Shown: piece after piece, positions 28,999-42,093 of the stretch
How positions within the stretch are numbered: position 1 is the first letter of the stretch
How the letters are laid out: the number at the start of each line of letters is the position of its first letter
Origin: Flaccisagitta enflata
Lineage: Eukaryota > Chaetognatha > Sagittoidea > Aphragmophora
Reading direction: 5' to 3'
DNA length: 64,000 nt
NCBI GenBank assembly: GCA_965153355.1
Contig: OZ231126.1
Location: forward strand, 83,514,001 to 83,578,000
Program-made: the position numbers and the translations under genes
The notes under the pieces: generated by a model
Told to the model about the DNA's origin: nothing
Database searches by the model: none
What the model saw: only the letters and a program-made list of their open reading frames with translations

Positions 28999-30104
28999 AT
29001 TTCGATTAAAGAATCTGATTCCTGGGATGATTACTGTGTATTAAATGCATTGACTTTTTTTAGGGGAACAAGGATTTAAATGAGAATTAATTTTTTTCAA
29101 TCATTCAACACAAGTAATAAGTGCAACAGCATCAGTGGACATGATAAGTGTTATTGAACCTTTTTGGATCACGTTAGATAATTATAGAAAGGTCAATGTT
29201 TGTCCAACTAGTTGATGTTGAATACAAAAATTGGCTGTTCTGCCTTATGATCCGGTCTTGTTGTTGGGGCATTTATTCTTAAAAGATCTGAAAGCAAAGT
29301 GTATCCAACGGACCAACCAGCTGACAAAAAAAAACAGCAGGTTATAAAGTAGCGGAGTCGCAACTTAAAACTCATTTGCATATTGCCGTTCTTTCTTAAA
29401 TGCAATTATTCGCAAAACTTATTTTTTCATGAATTTAAATGGTATGCAATAAAATGTTAGTCTTTGTTTTTTCGACAATAAAAAGCAAATGCTTTATGTA
29501 GTTTCTTCATGATAGAATAATAGTCCATGACACAAAACTCTTAAATATAATCTTTAAAAAATCGCCTTAATTGCTTTTACAGTAACATTTTTTTTTTATT
29601 GTAACATAAAATGAGGACATTATGCAAAAACTAGAAGAGCTAGCCAAATTCTAAAAGAAGCTCCCAGAAGGTGAGAGGTGCAGTTATTTGCTTTGAGATT
29701 CCAAGGGTTTTTTAAAAAGAAAATTGATATCCATCTTACTTTTCCAATTGGGATGGAAATTTTGAAAAGTGGAAATTGGAAAAGATGGTAGAGATATTGG
29801 CTGAATTGTTTCTCTTCAAATCACTCTCAATTCCAAACGGTTTGAGCTACAGATGCCAGACTGGTCCTCTGGGTTAAGGCTTGGGAGCCAGAAAGTAGTG
29901 CAGAGTTTGGTTATGTAGTCTTAGAGGAAGATCAATGTTTCTAATCAATATTTCACGTCGGCAATGACTTTTTCAGTAATAATACGAAACATCCTGTTCG
30001 TTGAAACTACCTGCCGACTGACGGATCATCCTACCAACCTATAACAGATCCTCGTAGAACCGCGTAGGTTCATACACGATAGGGTTGAAATGGATAGGTT
30101 TTGA
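28999..30104. other. AT-rich non-coding stretch with possible family A remnant
   Basis: CAACGGACCAACCAGCTGAC and GGAGTCGCAACTTAAAA at about 29305-29372 resemble a heavily decayed family A 3' end. The rest holds nothing recognised. Confidence 0.35.
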
Positions 30105-30558
<454 letters not shown>

Positions 30559-30671
30559 GCGATATGATGGGACGGAAAGAGAGGACGGTTCTGATTCCAT
30601 TTATTCAAATCCATGGCCGGTGAGAAACAAATTGAAATAGATGAGACATTTGAAGGAAATTACGATTGATT

Positions 30672-30946
30672 CCGTTAGTGATGTGGAAGCGGAAGCGGAA
30701 GCGGAAGCGGAAGCGGAAGCGGGTGGAAGCGGCACTTTCTCACTGGAAGCGGAAGCGGAAGCGGAAGCGGTTTTTAGAATCTCAGTGGAAGCGGAAGCGG
30801 AAGCGGAAGCGGTTTTTAAAAATTTGGTGGAAGCGGAAGCGGAAGCGGAAGCGGAAATTAAAAATTCAATGGAAGCGGAAGCGGAAGCGGAAGCAGATAC
30901 AGTGGAAGCGGAAGCGGAAGCGTTGAAAGCTTCCGCTTCCACTTAT
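30672..30946 (+). mobile_element. Family D element: GGAAGC hexamer array with inverted ends
   Basis: Starts TTAGTGATGTGGAAGCGG and ends GCTTCCGCTTCCACTTAT. In between, blocks of (GGAAGC)3-5 are separated by AT-rich spacers of ~15-20 bp (GTTTTTAGAATCTCAGT, GTTTTTAAAAATTTGGT, AAATTAAAAATTCAAT). A 107-codon frame (30641-30964) with EAEAEA tracts reads through it but lacks any domain. A sister copy lies at 32.5 kb. Confidence 0.75.
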
Positions 30947-31409
30947 ACATATTATCAGGCTTGAGCAATTGTATAAGGTAATAGAATTAAGAAATTCTTG
31001 TGTATTTGGTTTTCCCAATATATATAACCAATTTTGTTATTTTCACTATACAATACAATGCAATAATAAAAGAAATAGTAATGAGAAAATCAAGGGGGAG
31101 TAAAAAAAAATCAGTTAGATGAATAAGCATTCAAGATTCTGAGAACAGAATAAGTAAAAGTGATAAATAAGAAGAAAAAGAAGAAAAAGAAGATAAGGAT
31201 TAAGTGAAAATGAAAGTGGGTAAAGGATAAAGAAAAGGAAGAGGAAGAGGACATTGTGTGAGTTTAAGTGACTGAAAAAAAAGGAGAAGAGGAGGAAAAA
31301 TTTGAGGAGTAGGAGAAGGAAAAAGAAGAAGAAAAGATAGTAAAAGTTTTCTCTTCATCCCCTGAAACTCTAACTTTTCACTGTCTCCTCAACAGATGTG
31401 CATTTTTCT
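30947..31409. other. AT/purine-rich non-coding stretch
   Basis: Purine-rich from 31160 onward. No gene or element end seen. Confidence 0.4.
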
Positions 31410-31570
31410 TCTTCCTCCTCTTTTTTTTCTTTCACTCACTCAAACTTTTCCTCTTCCTCTTCCTCTTTCTTTACTCACCAAAAGATAGTAAAAGTTTTGG
31501 TGAGTAAAGAATGAGGGAGAGGAAGAGAAAGAGTTTGAATGAGTAAAAGAAAAAGAAGAGGAGGAGAAAA
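31410..31570. repeat. Imperfect palindrome of pyrimidine/purine blocks
   Basis: CTTTACTCACCAAAA faces TTTTGGTGAGTAAAG around a short loop near 31492. Outer CCTCCTC/CTCACTCAAACTTTTCC blocks face AAGAGTTTGAATGAG/GAGGAGG. Confidence 0.7.
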
Positions 31571-31574
31571 AAGA

Positions 31575-31740
31575 ACAAGGCCGGATACACGGCAATCCAG
31601 TTGCGGATGGTTGGGCAGGAGCAGTAATGCAAAAACCGCTCCAAATTCAAAAATGTGACGGACGGACGGACCGACGGACCGACGGACCGACCTACTGACC
31701 GACACAGCAAGGTGTAGAGTCGCGTGTCCGCGACTAAAAA
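31575..31740 (+). mobile_element. Family A element, compact type
   Basis: AACAAGGCCGGATACACGGC, CCAGTTGCGGATGGTTGGGC, AGGAGCAGTAATGCAAAAAC, CGCTCCAAATTCAAAAATGT, an (ACGG/CCGA)n tract, CACAGCAAGGTGTAGAG, and hairpin GTCGCGTGTCCGCGACTAAAAA. Shares its core with the copies at 41641, 43937 and 46956. Confidence 0.9.
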
Positions 31741-31829
31741 TGCATATCTGTTAAAGAGACAGTAAAAAGTTAGACTTTCAGTGGATGAAGAAGAGGATAA
31801 AAAAATAGAAATATAAATAAAAAAAAAAG

Positions 31830-31985
<156 letters not shown>

Positions 31986-32524
31986 AAACAAACAAAAATA
32001 AACAAACATAGCTATAACATCTTACAGTAGCTATAAAAAAAAACAAAGAAAAAGATGAAAATATCTATATGCAACATTTATTTAATCCAATTTAAGAAAT
32101 CATCATAATGTATGAATTATTATCATTACTTAGTTTATTAATATTATGTTTGTTTGTTACTTTGCCTGCTTAACAGATATGCTCATCTCTTGATTTGCAA
32201 ACTGGCCATTTTGATAACAATAAATCTAAATCTTTTATTTTTAAGTTTTTTTTATAGTGACATTATATTGTACCAAAAACATAATTGATTCATTTATTCA
32301 TAGTTAAGAATAAAACACCTGGTAGCCTTTTTTATTTCTACCAACTACATTTTCTTTATTGTTGTATCAATTTTATATCTATAGTTAAGGGTTTTTATGA
32401 AGGTATGATAACTATATTTTTCCATTTGAAAGATATTCGTTTTTATTAATCAGGATTCTTGTGAATCAAGTTCTATTAAAATTGAGGTTCTTCTATATTG
32501 TAAGATTAGATAAAATAATATAGG
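31986..32524. other. AT-rich non-coding stretch
   Basis: Nothing recognised. Confidence 0.4.
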
Positions 32525-32795
32525 CTTTAGTGGATGTGGTAATAGAAGCAGAAGTGGATGCGGAAGTGGAAGCGGAAGCGGAAGCGGAAGCGGAAGCGGA
32601 AGCGGAAAAAAAAATTGAAATGGAAGCGGAAGCGGAAGCGGAAGCTTTAGAAATTTTTTAAATGGAAGCGGAAGCGGAAGCGGAAGCGGAAAAAAATTTC
32701 TGAATGGAAGCGGAAGCGGAAGCGGAAGCAAAAAAAATTTTGAAAATGGAAGCGGAAGCGGAAGCGGTCCAAAAATTTGGCGCTTCCACATCACT
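32525..32795 (+). mobile_element. Family D element, second copy
   Basis: Starts TTTAGTGGATGTGG and ends GGCGCTTCCACATCACTAGA. Four blocks of GGAAGC hexamers are separated by A/T-rich spacers (about 32607-32622, 32645-32660, 32690-32703, 32730-32745). The right end is the inverted copy of the left end of the 30.7-kb element (TAGTGATGTGGAAGCG), which supports a shared family with terminal inverted repeats. Confidence 0.75.
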
Positions 32796-32882
32796 AGATT
32801 CCGTAATAGATCCCATGGCTGAGAGAGAATATGATGGCAAAGCAGCAGAAAATGGCAAGGCGGGAACAAAAAGGAAGTGAAT

Positions 32883-32885
<3 letters not shown>

Positions 32886-32953
<68 letters not shown>
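32886..32953. repeat. (GA)n microsatellite, ~68 bp
   Basis: Pure dinucleotide run. Confidence 0.97.
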
Positions 32954-32956
<3 letters not shown>

Positions 32957-33252
32957 ATATATCTACTTGCACAAGAACAAACTGTCTTGGTAACATAAGA
33001 CTGATAGCCAAGGATTGACCAAATCCTAGGAGCATTTCAGAATTTCATTCAATTTTTTTTGTTTTGGTAATGATGAAGTTTTGATTCAAATAATCCACTT
33101 CATATGTAATCCAACAAAAAGCCAACTTTGAACTAACAAATTGAGTCGTAGTGGCAACACCAGTCCATACAAGAGGCTCGCATCTATGCATTTTTTTCAG
33201 GCCATATTAGTAGAGCCACTCATAACGCCATAATGGCACATCCAAGCGTGTA
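32954..33252 (-). other. Probable 3' flank of the reverse-transcriptase remnant
   Basis: Lies downstream of the stop codon of the minus-strand reverse-transcriptase fragment. On the minus strand an A-rich tract occurs near 33053. It could be the retroelement's 3' untranslated region, but its end is not defined. Confidence 0.35.
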
Positions 33253-33471
33253 TCATTTTCTTGATAAAACCGATCTCAATATTTTTATGCACATCTCCAT
33301 GGATAGTTGAGCAGGTACCGTTTGGAGATATTCAAGAAATCTTTTGGAGATCACTCCAAGGCCACCAATCACCACCGGGATAACATCACATTCACAATTC
33401 CACATTTTACCCAGTTCTACTCTCAGTCCACAGTATTTGGCAATCTTTTCATTCTCCTTATTGTCCAGTCT
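33253..33471 (-). pseudogene. Non-LTR-type reverse transcriptase, C-terminal fragment
   Basis: Read on the minus strand from about 33471, the frame contains NEKIAKYCGLRVELGKMW and then VIPVVIGGLGVISKRFLEYL, ending at a stop (33255-33253). This KENEKI-KY-L..E...MW...VIPVVIGALG pattern is the familiar C-terminal end of reverse-transcriptase polyproteins of animal non-LTR retrotransposons. Only about 70 codons survive on this side. The upstream part continues at 34387-34495 beyond a 924-bp foldback insertion. The catalytic domain is absent, so this is a dead remnant. Family-level assignment (which LINE clade) is not possible by eye. Confidence 0.8.
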
Positions 33472-34386
33472 CTAAAAGGAAGAAAAAGAAAGAACTCGGC
33501 AAATCTGGGAAAAGGCGTGAAAATTTGTCAGTTTTTTGTGCTGAACAAGATTGGACGGGGTACACGTCTGATTTTTTAGTGTACCCCATTAAAAAACGCG
33601 TTTTTTCCTCAAAAAAACACTTTGAAGACGCCAAACTAATTGACCAATGACTATAAAATTTTAGGTAAAGAAAAATATGCCTTTTTTCTACTTGCATGCA
33701 AAATTTCAGCAAAATCGGTTCAGTAGAAGCGGAGCTATGGCGGTTTAAAGTCCAATGTTTTTTTCATTTTTTAACTTAAAAAACAAAAAATTTACTCTCG
33801 AATTAAGTTGGTTCACTTCATGACAATAGATTCCTTAAGTGGGCACCCTTGATTTTATTATTTTCTTTAAACAAGCCTTTTTTGAAGATCCAACCTAAAT
33901 TTTGAAACTCAATTATTTGTTTTTTTGGGTCAAAAAATTTAAAAAACGCCAGATTTTTTCAATTTTTGTTTTTGTTTTTTGCATGTATTAGAGTAAAATG
34001 AAAGTCTAAAAACAGTTTCAGACTTGCAGCTCAAAAAGAAAAAATTTTACCCCAAAATTGAAATATAGCCCTTTTTTTGATAATAGACCTAGACTTTAAA
34101 CCGCCATAGCTCCGCTTCTACTGAACCAATTTTGCTGAAATTTTGCATGCAAGTAGATGATAAGCAATTTTTCTTTACCTAAAATTTTATAGTCATTGGT
34201 CAATTAGTTTGGCGTCAGCGCCACTTCAAAGTATTTTTGGGGGGAAAAACGCGTTTTTTAATGGGGTACACTAAAAAATCAGACGTGTACCCCGTCCAGT
34301 CTTGTTCAGCACGAAAAACTAACCCCGTATGCAAATTTTCACAGCTTCTTCCAGATTCGCCGAGTTCTTTCTCTTAAATCCTGGAC
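33463..34386. mobile_element. Foldback element (924 bp) with 4-bp TSD, inserted in the RT remnant
   Basis: Starts GTCCAG and ends CTGGAC. The arms match over about 300 bp, including GAACTCGGC-AATCTGG, GTGCTGAACAAGA-TGGACG, GGGGTACACGTCTGATTTTT and AGAAGCGGAGCTATGGCGGT with their inverted copies. The flanks carry TATT at 33459-33462 and 34387-34390. Removing the element and one TATT joins the two reverse-transcriptase segments in the same frame, so its borders are well defined. There is no coding capacity of its own. Confidence 0.9.
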
Positions 34387-35602
<1,216 letters not shown>

Positions 35603-35956
35603 CTGGAGCTGAAATCAAAGTTGTATGACGGATGGATTGTGGATATGAGCGTGTCAACTCTCTCCTCTATTTATCCTTTCTCTCTTTCTCTTGACAGTCT
35701 TGCTCCTTCTCTTTCTGTCTTTCTTTCTACCTCTCATTCTCTTTTTCACTCTTTCTCTATTTCTGTCTCTAGCTTTTACTTTTTTCTTTCATTCTGGTGT
35801 AACACTGCTCAAAATTTTGCTGCGGAATAGAATTTTGTGAAATAGCAACTATCCGGGCTAGCTTAAAAAGTTGACTCTTTTTTGGTTCATAGGCTCATAG
35901 CTATGTTTAGAAATTGTTGATGTCATATGCGGTCTTAACTTTTTTCGTGTCTGTTA

Positions 35957-36198
35957 CTTTTAGTCGCGTATAACGCGACTCTACACCCTGCTTTGTCTGT
36001 CCGTCTGTCAGTACGTCAGTCCGTTGGTCAGTTGGTCTGTCAGTCCGTCGGTCCGTCTGTCCATATGTCTCCCTTCACCTTCTTGTTTTTGTTTTTGAAG
36101 TCTTTGGCCTCACTGCTCTTGTCCAAACGGTCTAGTGACCTCAAATTTGGCCCCTGCTCACCCGCACGCGACTGGGGTAGCCGTGTATCCGGCCTTGC
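35957..36198 (-). mobile_element. Family A element, complete short-core copy
   Basis: ACTTTTAGTCGCGTATAACGCGACT hairpin, CTACACCCTGCTTTGTC, a CAGT/CCGT/TGGT tract, TCTTTGGCCTCACTGCTC, GGTCTAGTGACCTC, CACCCGCACGCGACTGGGGT and GCCGTGTATCCGGCCTTGC. The hairpin loop has changed to TATA while stem and 5' arm are intact. Confidence 0.9.
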
Positions 36199-36685
36199 TT
36201 ATTTCGCCATTGTCCCAATACTCAACAACCATTTTTGTCGTTGCTTTATTTGGCCATCGCCACATCATCAGCGCCATCAAGAGCCGACGGCGGTCATGAC
36301 AAAGATCATAACAAGGACGACGACGACGACTACGACGACGACGACGACGACGAACGATGATAATGACGACGATAATGACGGTATTGACGACGTAACTCAA
36401 AAACCGGAAAATTTTCTGCATCAAACGTCCGGAAAAAGAGGAATGATGACGCTCGGCAAATTCTCAATCTGCCAAATCGGCAAATCCGAGGAGGAAAATC
36501 GGCAGATTGGCTGATCGGCCGATCGGTAACAACGGCGATCCGGCGATACCGTTAAATAGACAGCACACTCGCAGATGGGCAATGCCGGCATCATCAGCCC
36601 ATTCATGTCTCGTTGTTCAGTGCACATCTAGGGCACTTTGAGATGGGTCAGAAATGGCATCGATGGACCAATTCCAGGCGTGTAA
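36199..36685. other. Unassigned stretch with (GAC)n and CGGCAAATC-type repeats
   Basis: (GAC)n at 36313-36355, then short repeats of AATCGGC/ATCGGCAA type at about 36455-36535. A 173-codon frame starting inside the upstream element (35993-36514) has no domain and is not called. Confidence 0.45.
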
Positions 36686-37455
36686 CAGGTCGCCCAAGGG
36701 CAATATGTGGTCAGCAATACCCGTTGCCCTACTTTGTATGATTTTGAATTTGACTGAGAGGAAGCAGGGCAGCGGCCCCGAAGGGGGACTTTTGTTTGTC
36801 CATACGTCTCTCTGTCCCTCCTAGCCTCTCTCTGGCCTGAAATCTGCCCTCTCAGGCCTGAAAACTACCCTCTCAAGCCTGAAATCTGCCCATTCAGGCT
36901 TTGAATTTGAATGGGCAGATTTCAGGCCTGAGAGGGCAGATTTAATGCCTGAAAGGACAGATATAAGGCCTGAGAGGGCAGATTTCAGGCCTGAGAGGGC
37001 AGATTTCAGGGCTGAGAGGGCAGATTTCAGACCTGAAAGAGCAGATTTCAGACGTGAGAGGGCAGATTTCAGGCCTGAGAGGGCAGATTTCAAGGCTGAG
37101 AGGGTAGATTTAAGGCCTGAGAGGACATATTCAAGGCCTGAGAGGGCAGATTTCAGGTCTGAGAGGGCAGATTTCAGGCCTCAGAGGACAGATTTAATGC
37201 CTGAGAGGGCAGATTCAAGGCCTGAGAGGGCAGATATAGGGCTTGATAGGGCAGATTTAAGGCCTGAGAGGGCAGATTTCAGGCCTGAGAGGGCAGATTT
37301 TGGGCCTGAGAGGGCAGATTCAAGGCCTGAGAGGGCAGATTCAAGGCCTTAGAGGGCCAAGGGGGGGGATGAACGGACGGACAGACAAATGAAAGTCGCC
37401 CTATGTTCTACAGGACTTAGTCCCCTTTGGGGCCGCTGCCCAAAAAGTAGAGTAT
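36686..37455 (+). mobile_element. Family B (GGCAGC) element with 21-bp minisatellite
   Basis: The extended left end has AACAGGTCGCCCAAGGGC, a hairpin between GGGCAA and TTGCCC enclosing GTGGTCAGCAATACCC, then AGGGCAGCGGCCCCGAAGGG. The interior is a 21-bp repeat (GGCCTGAGAGGGCAGATTTC): about three units reversed (36835-36898), then about 20 forward (36905-37350). The right end is the inverted copy GTCCCCTTTGGGGCCGCTGCCC followed by AAAAA. Seven-residue RPERADF repeats in the 135-codon frame come from the 21-bp period and are not evidence of a gene. Confidence 0.85.
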
Positions 37456-37529
37456 TCCCACCCCCTGGTGGGGGGGGGGGGACAAAATCAAAGGGTTTTG
37501 AGATGGCAAAAAAATCAAAAGCTAGATAG

Positions 37530-37966
37530 TCGCAAAAGCGTTAGATGGTCAGCCGTACCCAAGCCCTGCCTTAGTAGGTTGTGGTTGAAGTTGAAGGGGA
37601 GCAGGGCAGCTGCCTCGAAGGGGTCAATGACCTATGCTTTCACACAGGGGAATTTTCTCCTCCTCCTTCTCCTATTCCTTCTCCTCCATTCCAACCCCCC
37701 CAAACTCCAGGCCCATATATCAGCCTCAAAGCCTATATCCCAGCCTCGAGGCCCAAATCCCAGTCTTGAGGCCCAAATCCCCAAGGCCGGAATTTGGGCT
37801 TCAAAAATAGTTGGGATTTGGACCTGGGATTTAGGCCTCAAGCCTGAGATATGGACCTGGAGGTTGGGGGGTACGGAGAAGGAGGAGAAGGAGGAGAAGG
37901 AGGAGGAGAAAATTCCCCTATGTGAAAGCATAGGTCATCGATCTCTTCGGGGCCGCTGCCCAAAAA
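37530..37966 (+). mobile_element. Family B element with CCCAAATCCCAG minisatellite
   Basis: Left end AGTCGCAAAAGCGTTAGATG, GTCAGCCGTACCC, GCAGGGCAGCTGCCTCGAAG, GTCAATGACCTATGC and TTTCACACAGGGGAATTTTC. The interior is a ~20-bp repeat of GAGGCCCAAATCCCAGCC that inverts midway (after 37790). Right end GGGGAAAATT-type complement, CATAGGTCATCGATCTCTTC, GGGGCCGCTGCCC and AAAAA. The whole element is close to a palindrome. Confidence 0.85.
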
Positions 37967-37974
37967 GAAGAACA

Positions 37975-38726
37975 GGTCGCTCTAGCATCATAAGACCCCA
38001 GAGGGGCCAATGACCTATGATTTGAGTACTTAGAGGCTTGATTCAGGTTGACAAGGGCTGATTTGAGTCCTGAGAGGCTTTATTCAGGTCTGCAACAGCT
38101 TATCTCAGGCTTAGAAGGGCTAATTTGAGGCCTGAATGAGCTGATTTCAACGTCGAGAAGGCTGATTTAATTTCCGCAAGGGCTGATATTAGGCTCGAGA
38201 GGTTGATTTAAAGCTTAGGAGGGCTCATTGGAGCCCTGAATGAGCTGAATTTAGGCATCAGAAGGCTGATCTGAGGCCTGTATGAGCTGATTTCAGGCCT
38301 GAGAAGGTCTGCAAGGACTGATTTGAGCCCTAAGAGGCTTGTTCAGGTCTGCGAGGGCTGATTTTAGGCTTAGGAGGTATAGTTTGAGTCCTGATTTCAG
38401 GCCTGAGAAGGCTGATTTGTAGTCTGAAAGAGCTGGTTTTAGGCCTGAAAGGACTTATTTCAGTCCTGAGAAGGCCTATTGGAGGTCTGACCAAGCTGAT
38501 TTGAGGGCTGAGAGGGCTGATTTCAGGCCTGAGAAGGCTAATTCAAGTTATGGAAAAGCTGATTTTAGGCCTGAGAGGGCTGATATCCGGCCTGAGAAGG
38601 CTGATTTGAGGGCTGATTGAGTCCTAGAATGGCTCAGGGTGGGGGGGGACGGAATTAGATGGAGAAACAAAATTGCCCTATGTGAAATCATAGGTCATCG
38701 GCCCCTCCGGGGCCGCTGCCCAAAAA
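37975..38726 (+). mobile_element. Family B element with ~22-bp degenerate minisatellite
   Basis: Begins AACAGGTCGCTCTAGCATC and GACCCCAGAGGGGCCAATGA (left end partly lost), runs through degenerate GGCCTGAGAAGGCTGATTTG units (38030-38640), and ends CATAGGTCATCGGCCCCTCC, GGGGCCGCTGCCC, AAAAAA. It abuts the previous family B copy, giving three in a row over 2 kb. Confidence 0.8.
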
Positions 38727-39212
38727 AGGAATTTTTTTGAAGATTTAATACTTTTGGAAGTTCCAAAAGGTGATTTGTGATTACTACAACACAATTTAAC
38801 ACTATCTTAACCTTTTATACACTGTTTTATTGCTTTGTGAAGAAGAAAATCATATATTCCGTACGAGATGCGATGCGTCACAGGGAAGAAAATTAAAGAC
38901 GGGGGTGGGGATAGAATAAAAAGCCACTCAGTTATATACTAGCTATATATTAGCTATATATTAGCTACTTTCTTTTTATTTCTCATTGTTTTCAACTGTC
39001 GCTTTACTGCTGACGAAATAAAAGAGCATATATATACCACCCGGATCAATTCTTCTGTAGATGGCATTGGAAACATTCTTTTTAACACAAAATTGCCATC
39101 GTTTGGAAAGATAAGACGATGGGGGGAGGGTCAAAATCGCAGTTGAGACATACCAAAAATATTTACGCTCTCCTGAAACGGTAGAAGGATGCGAAAAAGT
39201 GGACGAAGGTTT
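38727..39212. other. AT-rich non-coding stretch
   Basis: A short TAGCTATATAT repeat lies at 38938-38968. An 84-codon minus frame (38976-39230) has no recognised domain. Confidence 0.4.
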
Positions 39213-39407
39213 ATTTTTAGTCGCGTGCACGCGACTCTACAACCCGCTTTGTCCGTCGGTCGGTTGGTCGGTCGGTTGGTCACACTTTACTTTTTTTATG
39301 ATTTTATTTCTTTGACCTCACTGCTCCTGCCCAAATGGTCTGGTGACCTCAAAAATGGCCCCTGCCCACCCGCACGCGACTTCGGTAGCCGTGTATCCGG
39401 CCTTGTT
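39213..39407 (-). mobile_element. Family A element, complete, near-consensus
   Basis: Perfect hairpin AGTCGCGTGCACGCGACT, CTACAACCCGCTTTGTC, CGGT/TGGT tract, CACACTTTACTTTTTTTATG, TCTTTGACCTCACTGCTCC, ATGGTCTGGTGACCTC, CCCACCCGCACGCGACTTCG and GCCGTGTATCCGGCCTTGTT. Very similar to the copy at 60343-60549; the pair is a good basis for a consensus. Confidence 0.92.
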
Positions 39408-40060
39408 CAATGTCGAATCAAGCACAAACGACGTAAAACTGACAGGCTCGCTTATGGACAGTTTTTCTCCAAAGCTGTCTTGGAAAACAGTTTTCTTCGT
39501 ATTTGCGACATTTTATCTCATAACCTTACTCTTCTACTTTCCTTATGCAAGAGAATCTTTGAAAGTAATAGTCAAAGGTACAAAGCGAAAGGAGCAAAAT
39601 CATAACTTAGTTAGACACTGGTCCATTCCAGCCTCCTATCAATCTATCGCCCCCTTGCCCTCTCCCCACAAATCAATTGGCCACATTAACTTCTGCCGGT
39701 TCTCACTTTTACGAACATCACCCAAATCAGTTAACCCCTGTCCCCCCCCCCCCCCCCACGGCCTTACTGTCCTCTTGCTCTGCTCTGCAACCAAACCCTT
39801 TATTTCAGAAAAAAAAGAAATCTTTATCATTCCCGAATTGGAGATCCATGCCGGCTTGCCATAGCCACGTGTCCAATCTCATCAGTTTTCTGTTCTGCTC
39901 TCTTCTGTTCTTTGTACATCTTGTTTCCAAGAATGTTTCTGGATTGTTTCTTGAGAATCATGAACACGAAAAGGACACAAAGAAGAGACCGACTGAGAGG
40001 AAAAACAGAAATATGATGTAGGTGGTGGTAGGGGGGGAGAAGCTTGGGGTGCTAAAAAAG
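39408..40060. other. Unassigned stretch
   Basis: Includes a C run near 39745. Frames of 114-173 codons (39343-39864, 39677-40021) begin in the family A element or lack domains. No gene is supported. Confidence 0.4.
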
Positions 40061-40270
40061 AAGAAGAAGAAGAAGAAGAAGAAGAAGAAGAAGAAGAAGA
40101 AGAAGAAGAAGAAGAAGAAGAAGAAGAAGAAGAAGAAGAAGATGAAGAAGAAGAAGAAGAAGATGAGGAAGAAGAAGAAGAAAAAGAAAAAGAAAAAGAA
40201 AAAGAAAAAGAAAAAGAAAAAGTAAAAGTAAAAGTAAAAGTAAAAGTAAAAGTAAAAGTAAAAGGAGAAA
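40061..40270. repeat. (GAA)n-(GAAAAA)n-(GTAAAA)n array
   Basis: Three related purine repeats in series: GAA to 40175, GAAAAA to 40220, then (AAAGTA)n to 40262. Confidence 0.96.
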
Positions 40271-40541
40271 AAGAAATAAAATAAATAAGAAGTTGAAGTT
40301 GAAAAGGATAATGGGAGAAGACGCGGCCAAGGAAGAGGGAGAGCGATGAACCTCGGTAAAAGAAGAAGAAGAAGGAGAGGTAAGATCAGTACTCATAAGC
40401 GGTAGGAATATTTGTTCGGTGGTTGAATGTGTTTGGACACGCAAATGTGGAATGAGGCGTCACAAAGGATCATACGCGTCATTTGTTGATATGCAGAAGA
40501 CTTCCACTTGGACCAGTTTCTTAAAAAAAAAAGAAAAAAAA

Positions 40542-41512
<971 letters not shown>

Positions 41513-41850
41513 CGATATCCTGCAGGTCACAGAGGTTAATTTCCAAATGTCTATCCGTCCGTCCGTAAGTCTCCCTCCCCAAACTCTCTTAGACCCTAAT
41601 CTGGTTCTTTCAGGCCCAAAATTAGCCATATCAGACTAAAAACAAGGCCGGATACACGGCAGGACAGTCGCGGACAGTTGGGCAGGAGCAGTAATGCAAA
41701 AACCGCTCGCAATTCAGATATGTAACGGACGGACCGACCGACCGACCGACCGACCGACGGACCGACTCGGCAAGGTGTAGAGTCGCGTGTCCACGACTAA
41801 AAACCCTCTCTTGCCTACTTTGTGACGGCTCAAAATTGCCCTCCAAGGAT
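41513..41850 (+). mobile_element. Family B fragment interrupted by a family A element
   Basis: CTCAAAGGGGCGATATCCTG, CAGGTCACAGAGG, a GTCCGTCCGTAAGTCTCCC segment and CAGGCCCAAAATTAGCC resemble the left part and minisatellite of the 36.7-kb family B element. The sequence resumes after 41804 (CTCTTGCCTAC, CTCAAAATTGCCCTC). Ends are not defined. Confidence 0.5.
41641..41804 (+). mobile_element. Family A element, compact type
   Basis: AACAAGGCCGGATACACGGC, ACAGTCGCGGACAGTTGGGC, AGTAATGCAAAAACCGCTCG, CCGA/CGGA tract, GGCAAGGTGTAGAGTCGCG and TGTCCACGACTAAAAA. GACTAAAAAC occurs both just before the 5' end and at the 3' end, so the exact insertion border is ambiguous. Confidence 0.9.
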
Positions 41851-42093
41851 GACTAGTTATTTGATAGAATGGTTGAGTGAAGAAAGGTCAAAACCGTGAG
41901 GGGGGAGTTATAAGACCGACATAAAAAGGACATGTAACACCGGGTAATCTGTAACGTAAAACAGTGAGATTAAACCTTGAGGTTGCTCGGAATCGCTTGG
42001 GTTTTGCTCGGGTTTGCTCGGGCCTTTTTTTGAGTTACGCTCAAGTTCAATGCTGCTGTCAAAAAAAGTCACATCCATTTGTGTAAAGATTGA

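Noticed and set aside
30641-30964. 107-codon EAEAEA frame
   Set aside because: Produced by the GGAAGC hexamer array. The sister copy at 32.5 kb does not keep the same frame structure.
36945-37352. 135-codon frame with RPERADF repeats
   Set aside because: The 21-bp minisatellite has a period divisible by three, so a heptapeptide repeat arises automatically. It lies inside a family B element with no coding signals outside the repeat.
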